NCBI GenBank assembly: GCA_023213395.1
Contig: CM041465.1
Span: 142,669,741-142,733,740 of the forward strand
DNA: 64,000 bases
Origin: Cycas panzhihuaensis
Taxonomy: Eukaryota; Cycadophyta
Direction of reading: 5' to 3'
Made by a program: the position numbers and the translations under genes. Under the pieces are notes generated by a model that saw only the letters and a list, made by a program, of their open reading frames with translations, ran no database searches and was not told where the DNA came from. This document shows, in pieces, positions 10,744-22,956 of the stretch; within the stretch, counting starts at the first letter, position 1; every line of letters begins with the position of its first letter.

Positions 10744-12600
10744 TCTTTATCACATGATACAAGCCTTAGAGAGAGTAAAGATGCAAAAAAATGAGAGGTT
10801 ATCCATCAAGGAGTTAGTTAGCCAGCTAGATGAGGTAGGATGGGGGATTTTGAGAGCATGTGCACTTTCACGGGTGAGTGGATCAACTCAGCTAGTAATG
10901 GAGCATGAGATACTTCATGACTTCATTAGTTGTTGGATCCCAAGACATAATATCTTCAGAGTATGAGCCATCAGAGTAAGTGAGATTACTCTAAGAGATG
11001 TGAGGAAGATCCTAGGGGTTAGTTGGCATGGGAAGCAAGTGAAACTCAATAGAGTGACTAATGATGAGTCCTAAATGGTATGTAGTGAGTACCTAATGGG
11101 ATTTGTTGATCAGATCAACCAACATGGGATATCAGTCAAGGCCATTCAGATAGTAGATGGTATCCCCATGGTTTGGAGGATCATTACTTTAATTATCATT
11201 TATAGGATAGCCAAAACCTAAAATTTCATGGGTGTTCTGGCTCAGTGGATAGGAGTAGTGAGGAGATGTGAGCAGGGGATTCAGATTAATTATGGGTAGT
11301 ACATTGTAGATAGTATCAACCATTAGTTATCCAGAATAAGGACGATGGGGAGGGGAGGCTTCTCATACAACTCTATATTAATTTGTTAGTTGTATAATCA
11401 TTTTCCATTCATGAGGCCAAACGGTGAGCTAGGAGAGCTAACGATGATGGACCTAAGGATGAACAAGTGGCATATGAGATCGAGTATCCATATTAGACTA
11501 GCTATTATAGTGGGGAGTATACATAAGCCTTTCCTCAATAAAATGATAAGGAGATAACTCATGGAGGATACGTATACAGGGCTGTCAGTTTAGAGTAATG
11601 ATGAGATGGATGCTGTAGAGAGGGCATCAATAGAGGAGGCTCTAGTAGCTAGACAAGGGAGAGGAAGAGGGCGAGATGGAGGACAACGAGGTAGGAGAGG
11701 TGGCAGGGGTGGTGGAGAGATAGGATGAGAGGGCAGAGGAGGTCCCTCATCTAGTGGGGGAGTAGGAGGAATCCATCGAGTGCTTAGAAGAGCGGGTGGA
11801 CTACCTATGGAGGGTAGGGGAGGCTCCATAGAGAGCATGGAGCTAGGCTCAATGGATAAACATGGTAGAGGTAGAGGGAGCAGAGAAGGAGAGGGTGAGG
11901 CTACCCAAGAGGCTCCCCATGAGGCATAGGGAGGAGAGATACTATTAGTAGAAGAGGTGATGGATGCAGAAGTAGTAACTAGAGGGAGATCACCAAGTAT
12001 GTTATTTAGTTAATTTTTCTCGCATCATGTCATACTTCTACTTTTTTAGGACTTTCTATTCTAGGGAACTAATCATAAATTATACATTTTCATTGGGTAG
12101 GTAATGAGATGGTGACTTTGAGGGAGGTATAAAGGACACTAGAGGTGATCTTCCCCTACATTCTAGTATTAAAGGAGGTGCAACAATGGAACATAGTGGA
12201 TCGTAGACTACTGGGATGTTATATTGATTATTATATCCATGCACTTTGAGTTTGAGATATTTACATAGACACGAGGGAAAAATTGATGACACAAGAGCTA
12301 GAGCTCAAGGCAAGTAAGGATGAGAGATGACACTTGCGGAGGATGATATTGGTTTAGGTAGGAGTGTGATATACTTTATCAATGAGTGCCACTATACAGT
12401 AGGGATGATACCACCTTCCACCTCATGGTGAGTCTATAGACGAGGAGACTTTAGGCTGGAAGGAGAGAGTAGATCTAGGTGTACTAGAGGGATCTCATTA
12501 GGGGTCATAAAGATGAGTGTATAATGTACTGTATAGGGAGATAGGAGGGATACAAGAGGTATTTTGTGAGCCTCAGTATGTATCATGAGTCACATAAGTG
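10744..12600 (+). pseudogene. Antisense PMD-like gene of element C, broken
   Basis: One frame on the plus strand stays in register from about 10754 to 11996 apart from stops. It aligns with D's antisense protein: SEITLRDVRKILGVSW matches D's GDVTITLGDIRQILGVPV, and the GRGGFSY block is shared. This is the layout of the plant mobile domain (MAIN/MAIL-like), whose molecular role in transposons is unsettled. A GT...AG intron at 11997-12100 interrupts the frame in phase 1, as in D. The next exon (IFPYILVLKE, then EKLMTQELELKASKDER) matches D's coiled-coil tail. The linker is Arg/Gly-rich (GRGRGRDGGQRGRRGGRGG), unlike the acidic one in D. About ten stops (TAA, TAG, TGA) precede the intron. The start is uncertain; the first exon was not found. 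Confidence 0.7.
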
Positions 12601-14935
12601 ATAGATGTATTATATCTTTATTATCATGTATATATATATATATATCAATCATTTTCTTAAAAACGTGTATATGACTTGCCTCTAAACCCTTTTCCCCCTT
12701 ATTTCCATTTTTAGATTGAGTATAGGATACATTTATCAACTTGATTATCTAAATAAATGTGCAATAAATGTTATCATTTTTTACTTTTTTTTTTTATTCT
12801 TTTATAGTCATATACTTTTTTTTTATTTTTACCATGATATGTACATAATAGTTTATACTCATTTCAGAGGGAGATGGTTCAGGAAGGAAGAATATTATGA
12901 GAAAGAGTGAAATCTAGAAAATAAACAAAATACAAAAGGAAGCAGGTAAAAGATTTACTTATTCTTATTTTATAAACTTAAAACCATCTAAAACAAATGG
13001 TAAGAGGTATACAAAAGCAAAATATGAAATAATATGAATCCCCAAAAAAGAAACTCATATAACTCACATCATACTCCTAATAGATTATATAAACATAGAA
13101 TGCAATCCATATTTATACTATGTACCATAAAGAAAATACGTCATTTATTAAATAAAAAGTTAATCTTACTTAACAAATAACTAGTCATCTGAGTATATTG
13201 GATTCCTCTTTGGATCCTTTTACAGGTAAGAAGCTTTTAGGGACTTGCCCTTTGCCAAGATCTTTTATGGCCCAAGATTCCCATGTGGGCCTATCCCTTT
13301 TAAATACCTCATTTAAATCTTTTACTTATTATCCTAGTCTTCAAACTACTCAAATTTAAATCTTCCCAAGCCAATAGTTTATACTCATTACAGAGTAGTA
13401 GTTTATACTCATTCTGGAGTGAGGTGCTCTTAGCTAAAAATATAAAAGTCAATTGAAATGGTCATTTAAGATAGAGGAAACAAGAGTTTCAGCTTCAAGG
13501 TTAAGGAAGTGAGGTATGTATTGAATGGTAACTAAAGCAAAAAGACATAACAATGATGAAGCTTGATGATAAAGGAGATAGAGTCATGAAGAATGAACCT
13601 AATACATCCCAATCAATTGATAGGCTACAACCTAAAGGTCAGAATATATAGTAATAGGTCAAAGATAAAAGAAAGACATATCATATAAGGCTCTTATTAT
13701 AGTAAGATATTTAACTTTATTATTAGTTGCCCTATGTATAAAATATTCCATGGAAAGGAGGGAACTTCCTAATTGGTTATAAACCACCTAAGCAGAAGCA
13801 TACGGTCCTAGGTTTTCCCTACTACCTCCATCAGTGAATATACTTAATGCCATAGAAATAATAAGACTAAAATTTAGAGATAGTGTGATCAATAGAGGAA
13901 GGTGTAGGAATCAATCAATAAGGAGATGGTAATAAACAAAATTGATTATGACTATGGTGAAGAAAAAGAAGAAACATAATTAGAATGATTATGATCAATA
14001 CTAGCAATAGGGTCAAGCAGGGTTCGATCGTAACTGAGGCCATGATGGACCCAAATAGCTAGATATGAAATCCTAAATGACTCATCTAAATGAACCCAAC
14101 CTATAAATAGATAAGTGGGAATGAAGTTATCATGCGACTTGCCCCAAATTATAAGAGGATGATAATAATATACTTTCTTTTTTCACTTTTTTCTCTTTAC
14201 CTTTTTTTTTACTTTTATTTTTCTTTTTTCTTTTTTTCTTGCTTTCACTTTTACTTCTTTTCCTTTTTATGAGAAGGGAATCATAATCATCCAACTATGA
14301 AATTCTTTCACTCAACATAACAAGGATTTATCCTTTTTAACAGAATCTAGAATAAAATAAAAAGACTAATCTACTTAGGATTGAATTATGAGAAAAGAGG
14401 AGAAATCACGATGTCTCTAAACATAAAGGGAAGGTGGCGGAATGAGTATCCACTCCAAAATATCAATAGAGAGAACCAAGGATAATGAAAATGATTAAGG
14501 ATAATAAATGATATATGACCAAAAAGGAATCCTTTAGGTAGAGTACTATCAGATAGAAATATGGTCTCAACCAATGACTAACTACCTGAAGCTGACACAA
14601 GTGTTTCTCTTTCTAAGATAAAAATAAAATAAGGCTAAGGGCCAAAGTTTGCCTTTGAGTATGGAACTCAAAAGAGAACAAGATCCAAATATGATAATGG
14701 AATGCTCACAATCAATATAGATGTTGGAAGGAGCAAAAGACTTATACGATCATGAGTAGGATCTCTCATAAAAGCATAACAACACTTAGTAAAAATCAAG
14801 AAAAGATAAGAAAGAAGGGAAGTTTGCCCATAGTGTTAGCTTGCTAAGCAAAGGAAAAAGTTTTAACGCCATGGTTTATGCTCATTGTAGAGGGTATAAA
14901 TGCATGCTACTAGGTATAAAATTTTCTCAGGTACT
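12601..14935. other. Spacer between antisense gene and pol of C
   Basis: I see no convincing frame. It includes (TA)n at about 12629-12646, T-rich runs near 12785-12830 and 14180-14260, and four scattered copies of a motif like TAGTTTATACTCATT (12849, 13375, 13401, about 14873). The first part probably carries the 3' end of the antisense gene. Confidence 0.5.
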
Positions 14936-15900
14936 AAGAATTGATTGGCCTCTTAAATTCTAATCCTTCCAATGTCAAAATTTGATAAGCTCTGTTAGTT
15001 AAATCTTCAATTACTAAAAGGGGTCTCATCCATTTGGGAGAAAATTTATATTTCTTGTCATATAAATATTCTAACTTTAAGACTTTATCACCGACATTGA
15101 ACCTCCTAGGTCTAAGCTACCTATCATATGTAGCTTGGACCCTAGCCTTGAATGCCATATTATTTTGTAAGGCTTGTAAATGAATCTAATCTAATTTTTC
15201 AAGTTCTAAGAGATGTGTTTCTCTTTGGAACTTCTCATTAGTAAACTCCTTTAATGAAACATGTAAGGAAGGAATTTCAACCTCTAATAGAAGGACAACT
15301 TTGACACCGTAAATGAGGAAATACGGTGTCAAACCCATGGCATTCCTAATGGAGGTCCTATAGGCCCATAATGTTCAAAATAGTTAAGAGTGCCAATCCT
15401 TATGAGAGGTAGGAACTATCTTAACTAGAATGTTAGCTAAGATCTTATTAAAAGTTTCCACCTGGCCATTTTCTTGAGGATGATAAGGGGTGGCTAACCT
15501 ATGAGTGATATGAAACTTATTACACAATTCGTTGACATGGGGATTATAGAATAAAGTCCCATTATCAATAATAATAATATTTAGTGCCCTAAAGATACAA
15601 ATTATATGTTGAAATATGAATGTACTAATAACTTTTATAATAGCAAAGATCAATGGGATAGATTTAATCCACTTCGTAATATATTCAGTTAGAGTTAGGA
15701 TAAATTTATGCCTATTAGATAATGCTAGAAAATCTAACCACTGAGATCGAGACCCCATTGGGAAAAATGCCAAGGAGAAATAATTGAATTCATTTCTTTC
15801 ATGGGTTCATGTATCAAAGTTACATGGGATTAACATTTCTGGCATTTTTGAACATAAGAGTGGGTGTCTTTAAATAAAGTAGGCCAATAATAGCCCATAC
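14936..15900 (-). pseudogene. Element C integrase, 3' end of pol
   Basis: On the minus strand the readable core (15384-15773) has the first-Asp region (SQWLDFLAL), the TEYITKW block, IIDNGTLF with the second Asp, and GQVETFNK with the catalytic Glu, so all three acidic residues remain. The zinc-finger part upstream (15774-15900) is frameshifted. The C-terminal domain follows at 15110-14936 (VLKLEYLYDKKYKFSPKW), parallel to D at 37518-37709, and ends at a TAG near 14936. It would insert element cDNA into host DNA. Several stops and shifts make it nonfunctional. Confidence 0.8.
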
Positions 15901-15959
15901 AAAAAATACATTGGGCTATCGATCAACCACTAAAATTTCTACCATATATATTCCTTCAT

Positions 15960-17560
15960 GGGATTTTGTTAAGGTAATTAACGATTCATAAGGTGAGAGG
16001 CACCTTAGTATGATTACATTGAAAGAACACTTATAAAGTAAGTCGTCAAGAAAAAGGTATTGCCTAGTAGTAGCTCAAACTCATCTTCTCTTCTTTAAGG
16101 TAGCAAGAGAAGGGAAAGATTAATCATAAAGATATAATATGATCTCTCTATACTATGGATCATCAGAAGGGATGCCCCAGATATGGAGAATGTGTTCATC
16201 TAAGAGGGAATCATCAATAGGTTGACTAACGAGATTAAGGAGAGGAGCATTAGCCATGATCTCTAGGATAATCATTCCTTTCTTGGATTTCTCATTAACC
16301 ACTTGTAAATTGAACTCTTGATGTAACAAGGACCACTTACCTAATCAACTAGTAATGTTAGATGTGGAAAGAAAATATCTTATAGGATCTGATTAAATAA
16401 TGAGGTGGATCCTATTCTTAAGGAGGTGATGGTGTAACTTCTTAGTAGTGAAAATCAAAGTAAGACACTCTTTTTCAGGGAAAGGATAGTGAAGTTCAGG
16501 ACCACAAGGGTCCTACTAATAAAATAGATAGCTCATTCTTTATCAAAGTCATCCTCTTATGCTAACATTACCACTAATGATTCCTCCATAGCTTAAGTAT
16601 ATAAAATGAATGGTTTGTCAAACCTTGGTAAAACAAGAATCAAAGTAGAAATCAAGGCTTTCTTTCGCTTATCGAAGGACTCTTAAACTTGAGGAGTCCA
16701 TTGTAACTCAACATCTTTCTTAAAAAGATTGGTGATAGTCTTAGCATATAAGGTGAAATCAACAATAAAACATCTTAAAAAACCAAGTCTACCTAGGAAA
16801 GACTTAATTTTATTTTGTCTCTTAGGGGAGGTATTTTGATAATTACTTTAATCTAGTTGGGATCAATTATAATCCCATCTTAAGAAATAATATTTACCAA
16901 TATCTTCCTTGACGTAACAGTAAAAACGTACTTGGAAGGGTTAAGGCACAAGTGATACTTCTTATACCTTTCAAAAATCATTCTAAGGTCATGCAGATGA
17001 TTGTATCTTCTATGTGAAAGGGCAAGTATATCATCTAAATATATAAAAATGATATTACTAATCAAATTATGAAAAATATGCATCATAGTTCTTTGATATA
17101 TCACACCATCATTCTTCAATCTAAATGGTATGACTTTATAAATAAAGGTGTCTCAAGGAGTGGTGAAACCAGTCTTGTGGCAGTTGCGAGGTGTGATAGA
17201 GATCTGATTATACCCTAAAAATCCATCTATAAGGGACATTACCTCAAAACTGACCATCTGGTCCTAAATCTAGTCAAGAAAAGGAAGAGGAAAATTATCC
17301 TTGGGACATGGGTCATTGATATCATGAAAGTCGATGCAAATTTAAATTGAACCATTCTTTTTCACTATAGGAACTATATTAGAAACCCATTGAGAATAAT
17401 CAACACTCTTAATGAATCCAACTCCTAATAGCTTCTCCACTTCCTATTTAATGGCAAGGGAGAGGCATGGATTTATAAGGCATTATTTTTGCCACTTAGG
17501 TTTTATGATAGGAATTACTATAATGTTATGTTTGATAACTTAGGAGTCAAGTCCATGCAT
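15960..17560 (-). pseudogene. Element C reverse transcriptase and RNase H
   Basis: RT is readable around 16880-17119 (YQRTMMHIFHNLI, then FIYLDDILALS with the catalytic LDD block) and in broken form upstream to about 17560, matching D's RT order. The connection and RNase H regions (about 16800-16200) align with D's RNase H but contain many stops. The enzyme would copy element RNA to DNA and degrade the RNA strand. No single open frame remains. Confidence 0.75.
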
Positions 17561-19140
17561 ATCTTTATAATCCCATACAAAAACTGAGTGGAATTCATGA
17601 AAGAGATCCTTAAATTGAGCGATCTCTTGGGGAGTACAACTAGCTCCCAACTTGATAATTCTAAGAATATTCTCTATCTCTATGTCTACATTAATGGTTT
17701 ATTCTATAAGCATCATATTTCCTTCCTCAAAATGAGGAGGGGTAGGCTCTATTGAAGAAATAGACTCCTCGGGTCGAGAATGATTAACTATGAATTTTAA
17801 AAAACCAAACTTATAATGTCTATTAGGGAAATCGAGAGATAAACCTGCTAGATACTCTACAATTATCTCGTCATTTTCAAAGTGGTCAAAGCAGAAGAGA
17901 TTAAGGAGGAGAAGATTTTTAGGTTAGAAGGTAGATAGAGAGAGATGTAAAAGGTATAAGAGGATCAACCAAAGAGTTTGGACAAGTGGAAACAAACTCA
18001 ATAATTAAAGAAACATGAGAAAAGAAAATAAGGCTATCAACAAACTCCCAAACTGAAGCAAAAGTTTGGTTAAATTCTTAATGGTTCACATCACACTCTT
18101 AGTCAAATAAAGATATCAGGATGAGAGAAGATGGGGAAGGATCTACGTGAGGATGGGAAAGTAAAGAAACAGTGGAGATTGAGTTAACTTCTTGTACTCT
18201 AGCAGAAGTATTATGGTTATTTTAACCTATATTAAGTGAATCAATAGCTTCAACCCCTGATTCTAAGCCTAGGTGTCGATATAATAATATCTTCTTCTCA
18301 TGTCTATTCAACCATATATTAAAGAAATAAGAATAAGATAAAAATAGGGGAATATCAACACATGAATCATGTATAACTAAAATCAAAGAAGTAGCCACTA
18401 AAAGACTAGTAACAAGAGGAACCACTACATTTACCTGCAAGGGTAAATATAAAACTTGTGAGAAATGAGCCTGAATGGGAGGGAAGACATTTGTGCCAAT
18501 AATCCTAGTCATGGGTGGACCTCCATGAGATACGATAGAATGAGAAGCTACTTCTTTATGAGAAATAAAAGAAGAAGAAGTTGAAGACCAATCAATCAAG
18601 TTTGAAGGAATAGGAATAAATGAGGAGCCTGATGACAAAGGAATGATCTTAACTAAATCTACATACTTTACTTCTAGGTGAGTAGAAGGGGCTTTAATAG
18701 CAAAGTATTTATCCAAACCAAGCAATTGAAAGAAGTACTCTGAAGAGTTTGAGGATTCACCAAGTTTTGAAAAGTTTTAATAAGAGGAACTAATTATTTA
18801 ATGGGTTTCAACTTTCACTTGAAAATTTTTAATTATCCCTCATGTATGGACCTAAGTTCACTAAAGAGGAAGGAATAAACTACTAACATTTGGATAATCC
18901 ATGGTCTACCCAAAAGAATATTATACTCTAAGTCTAGGTTAATAATGGTAATCTTAGTAAGAAGTGTCTTTTCTTCTAGCATGAGAGGAATAGTGACTTG
19001 ACCTAAGGGCATTTTCTGGTTCTTATTATATCCTTAGAAAATCCACTCACATGGATCAAAAATGAAGACCTCCAAATCCTCAACAAGATGAAGAGGGATT
19101 ACACTGACAGATGATCCCTCATCAATAATAACTCACCTAA
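17561..19140 (-). pseudogene. Element C protease and protease-RT linker
   Basis: The protease active-site block reads VIIDEGSSVSVIPL at about 19140-19095, the normal Tat form. The flap-side block LEYNILLGRPWIIQM lies near 18900-18940. A 167-codon open stretch at 18222-18725 is the variable linker between protease and RT, matching in position D's 40527-41192; it has no domain I recognise. The protease would cut the gag-pol polyprotein. Stops occur between the two protease blocks. Confidence 0.7.
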
Positions 19141-20265
19141 TATTAACAGTGTCCTTCATAATATTGATGTAAAATGGAGGTATATCATTCGGTACATGTG
19201 CAGAATGACTAGATAAGGTAGCCAAGTCAAAAGAAAGTGTGATGATGGGTAAAGAATTTATCACAGGAATTCCCAATATATCAAATAAGAGTTGACATTG
19301 CTCATGGAAACACTTCAGTAAATCGATAACTAATATGCCTATCAGAATAGTCTTTAATTCTTCTACTAAAGAGAAAGATCCATCTTTTATACTAGAGGGA
19401 ATAGACCTAAAATTGATGGGATAAGGGGGTACTAGAGATAAAGAGTTAGGATTTATTACCATAAAATCATCAAATGATTTAGATGGGCCTGTACTATTTG
19501 TGGTGTCCACCATGTTTATTATTCTCTTGGTGTCCTCACCTTTAAGAGGCAAGCAAGATTGATTGTTAGTTCTTTTTGTTGAAGTGTTTGAGGGAGTAGT
19601 AGTCTTCTTTGATGAATTAGAACTCAAAGGTTCACCTTCATCATCTTGGACCTACTTTTTTTTGCCTTTATCATCTTCACTTATTTTTTTATTATGTTAA
19701 GGTAATGGATCCCTATGAATCATTTGGTCTTGAGACAATTTAGAAGAGTAGTTTGGTTGGATATTAGTGATTTGCGATGTGTTTTGAATGGTATAACACT
19801 TACTTCAATCATGTGCATCAGTTTAATGGTATAAGTACCATTTTATTTTTCTGAAGGGAGGAGGAGGTAAGGGAGGAGCTTGTTTCTTCCTCGCTTCTAT
19901 AAGATGGATAACTTTGGTCTCCTATGAAGGCTAACACTAAGAAGGACTATCAATACATAACTTAGTATTGATCACATACTCTAATGATTTGATTGAAGAA
20001 GTCAAGTGATCATAAGTGGGTTTAGGATGGGAAGACTTTATAGTTTGAACTATTTCTCTAGAAGGCATAAGTTTCCTAACCTTCTTAATACCTACCTAAA
20101 TTTCAAATATTTCTAGGACTAAGCATCGATCAATCGCTTCTTCATACATTTGAGGACTAAATTTTAAGATTTTAAAATATATATGGGGCCTTAAGGCATT
20201 AGTGAAAAGATCAAATTATAAGCTAGGATTAAGATGCAAGTGATAGGCGTGTACCTAGTCTTAAA
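19141..20265 (-). pseudogene. Element C gag, 3' part (interrupted by E)
   Basis: This holds the second half of gag: FDLFTNALRPHIYFKILK matches D's RDLFVNALHPEVHVEVLK, followed by a Ser/Thr/Lys-rich tail that is open over 19133-19627. Copia E sits directly upstream (20266-27846), and gag continues at 27852. Stops such as TAG and TAA interrupt it. Gag would form the particle that packages element RNA. Confidence 0.75.
20261..20265. repeat. Target-site duplication of E, left copy
   Basis: TTAAA, identical to 27847-27851 on the other side of E. Confidence 0.9.
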
Positions 20266-20562
20266 TGAAAAGAGTGGATCTATCCTTCATCTCCATGCAC
20301 TAAACACAAAGGCAAACATGGGAGCAAGAGAGACTTGAGAGAAAGAAAGTAGCTCTCACAAAATGGGGAGGTAAGAATGAATCTCCTCCATTGAGCTTTA
20401 CTTTTATATTGAGAGAGGGAGCATTTGGGTTAGGTGAAATGAAATTACACATAATGCACATGAAAGTGCATTTCACTTAAGTGATCTAATTTAAAGTTCA
20501 CTTAAGTCCCTTTTTCGAAATAATCAACTAATGTAATGATCTTATGTCATTAACCCTTTTCA
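20266..20562 (-). repeat. Element E 3' LTR
   Basis: TGAAAAG...CTTTTCA ends with a short inverted repeat. It is next to the polypurine tract and nearly identical to 27550-27846. Confidence 0.95.
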
Positions 20563-20575
20563 ATCTCCCCCTTAA
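20563..20575 (-). promoter_or_regulatory. Element E polypurine tract
   Basis: On the minus strand TTAAGGGGGAGAT directly precedes the 3' LTR. Confidence 0.85.
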
Positions 20576-21028
20576 TGGTAGAAGGTCATTTCATTCTATT
20601 TTATTCTATCCTATGAGGTCTTCATTTGAGCCTCTTACAAAGCAAACTAGTATGATACTTTTGTGGGAAACCCTCATGGGAAAGAAAACCCACAAATTTT
20701 CTAATCTACTAACTTTGGCTCAGCGACTCTTTAAATGTAGCAGATAGCCAATCAAGATAATAAATTTTGTAGCTGAAATCTCGAGTCTCCATATACCATT
20801 TGGTCATCCCCATGCCCTTCGGGTTTTCACAGTGTTCGATTTTCCAAAATGATACAACCCTTATCCTTTCGCGCCCACATGGGGTTTTCACGAATGGGAT
20901 AGAGCGAGACTTACTCTTGTCCTTCCGCGCCACAAGGGGTTTTCACGAAGGAGGCAGAGTATAATGGTCCTATTGTCATCTCCTTCAATCGATCGAGATG
21001 GAGGCCCTAAGGTAGAGTTACTTTCGAA

Positions 21029-22470
21029 CTATTCAAACTTCACCTTCTTGAGTGGTTTGGTGAAGATATCGGCCACTTGATCTGCGTCAGGGCAAGACTC
21101 CAATTGAATTGTGCCATCATGAACTAGTTCTCTAATCCTGTGGACTTTTGTACTTATATATTTGGTACAATCATGAAATATGTGATTTTTAGCCATCTGG
21201 ATTGTAGATTGATTATCTACATGTATGCTAGTAGAACTTGTTTGTGTGGCATTTAATGTATTCAACAATTTTCTAAGCCATATCACCTCCTTGCTTGTCT
21301 CGGAAAGAATGTACTCGACCGTAGCTTGAGTCTGCAACTATCTTCGTCGTCTGCGGATCTCCATGATATTGGTCTTGTTCCAAGAAATGTTACGCACTGC
21401 ACGTAGATCTTCCTGTGTCTTTATCTCCAGCAAAGTCTGAGTCTGTGTATGCATAAAGTTTAAATTCTGCATTAGGTTCATACAATAGACCATATTTGCT
21501 AGTCGTCTTTAGGTACCTCAACACTCGTATTGCAGCTTGCCAATGATTCTGCTTAGGATTTGTCATGAATCTTGCAAGAATGCCGGCAGAGTGTGCAATA
21601 TCTGGCCTTGTGTTGGTAGTATAGATGAGACTACCTACAAGTTGCTCAGAGTGTTAAGGTCGCCTCCCTATTGTCACCATCAACTGAGAGCTTAATATTA
21701 GGCTCCATATGTGTATCCACTAGTCGAGCACCTTCCAACTGAAACTTTGTCAGAAGATCGTTGATATATTTTTCTTAGGAGAGAAAGATTTTGCCATCCT
21801 TTTGAGTTACTTCAATTCTCAAGTAATATTTCATCAACCCGAGGTCAGACAATTCAAAAGTTTTAGCAAGGTCCTTCTTCAGCTGGCTGATTACCTATTC
21901 ACTATTCCCTGTTATGAGCATGTCATCCACAAAGATTAAGAGGTAAGTGACTTTATCATTTTGGCACTTGATGAATAATGTTGCATCAATATCTTGATAG
22001 TCACAAACCTCATATCCAAGTTGCCTCATTCTTTCAGACAACTTGGTAAACCAAGCACGAGGGGCTTGCTTTAGGCCGTACAAGGACTTTTTGAGCCTAC
22101 AAACTTTATGCTCCTGACCATCAATCTCGTATCCTTCTGGCTGAGCCATGTAAATTTCTTCTTTAAGGTCCCCATTGAGAAATGCAGTCTTAACATCAAG
22201 TTGGTAGATTTTCCATCCATGTTGAGCAGCCAAGGCTATAAGAGTTCTGATTGTAGGCCACTTGGTTGTAGGAGCAAAGATTTCAATGTAGTCAATACCT
22301 TCCCTTTGCGTGAATCCTTTTGCTACCAACCTCGCCTTGTGTTTTTCTAGGGTGCCATCTGATCTATACTTGTTTTTGAACACCCATTTATTTTGAACTA
22401 CCTTTCTTCCAAGTGGTAGATCAACAAGCTCCCATGTACCGTTCTTAATAAGAGATTAATACTCTTCGTT
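21029..22470 (-). pseudogene. Element E reverse transcriptase and RNase H
   Basis: RT opens at 22383 downward with ARLVAKGFTQREGIDY, QLDVKTAFLNGDLKEEIYM and KSLYGLKQAPRAW, and reaches the catalytic LIFVDDMLITG near 21905. The connection follows at 21890-21640 (SEQLVGSLIY, TRPDIAHSAG), and RNase H at 21640-21029 (YTDSDFAGD, HVDNQSTIQMAKN, DQVADIFTKPLKK). It would copy element RNA into cDNA. A TAA (probably from CAA) and frame changes between 21340 and 21890 split an otherwise well-kept copia enzyme. Confidence 0.9.
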
Positions 22471-22956
22471 CATGGCATTTCTCCAAGTTGCATGCTTCTG
22501 ACTTCTTGATGCGTTAGGGGCTCTTCATTAAGAGCAAGATGCGCCTGTGGTTCAAGCACAACGGAAAGTGATTCATGCAGCCGTGCACTGTGGGCACTTC
22601 TAGTGCCAGTTTTGCCTACCTCATCTGGTCGCATGTCCTCGTGTAGCTGGTAGGCTTCATGAAAACCTCGAGTTGGGAATGAGGTTTTCATTTCCACAAC
22701 CTCTTGATCTTCATTTTGATCCTGAAAAGGATCATGTGAAATATTTGGCACGGAGGAAGTTGGCGATCTTTGGAGAAGATGGGCCAGCCACAGATGTTGG
22801 AGAAGATGATCCTTCTGCTATGGCTTTGCCTTTGTCAACTTGGATGTTCACAAATGATGGTGCTGGATGTGTACAGCTTGTATCCTTCGAGGCTCTATTG
22901 TCAGATTCCAAGATTTTAAACAACTGTTCAGCATCTCCCCCCCTAAATTTTGGAAT
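22471..22956 (-). pseudogene. Element E integrase-RT linker
   Basis: A poorly conserved polyprotein stretch, readable in two frames (22732-22923 and 22470-22751), is rich in Ser, Pro, Glu and His. A TAG just after integrase (about 22957) and a TGA near 22732 interrupt it. Copia elements normally have a variable linker here. Confidence 0.6.
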
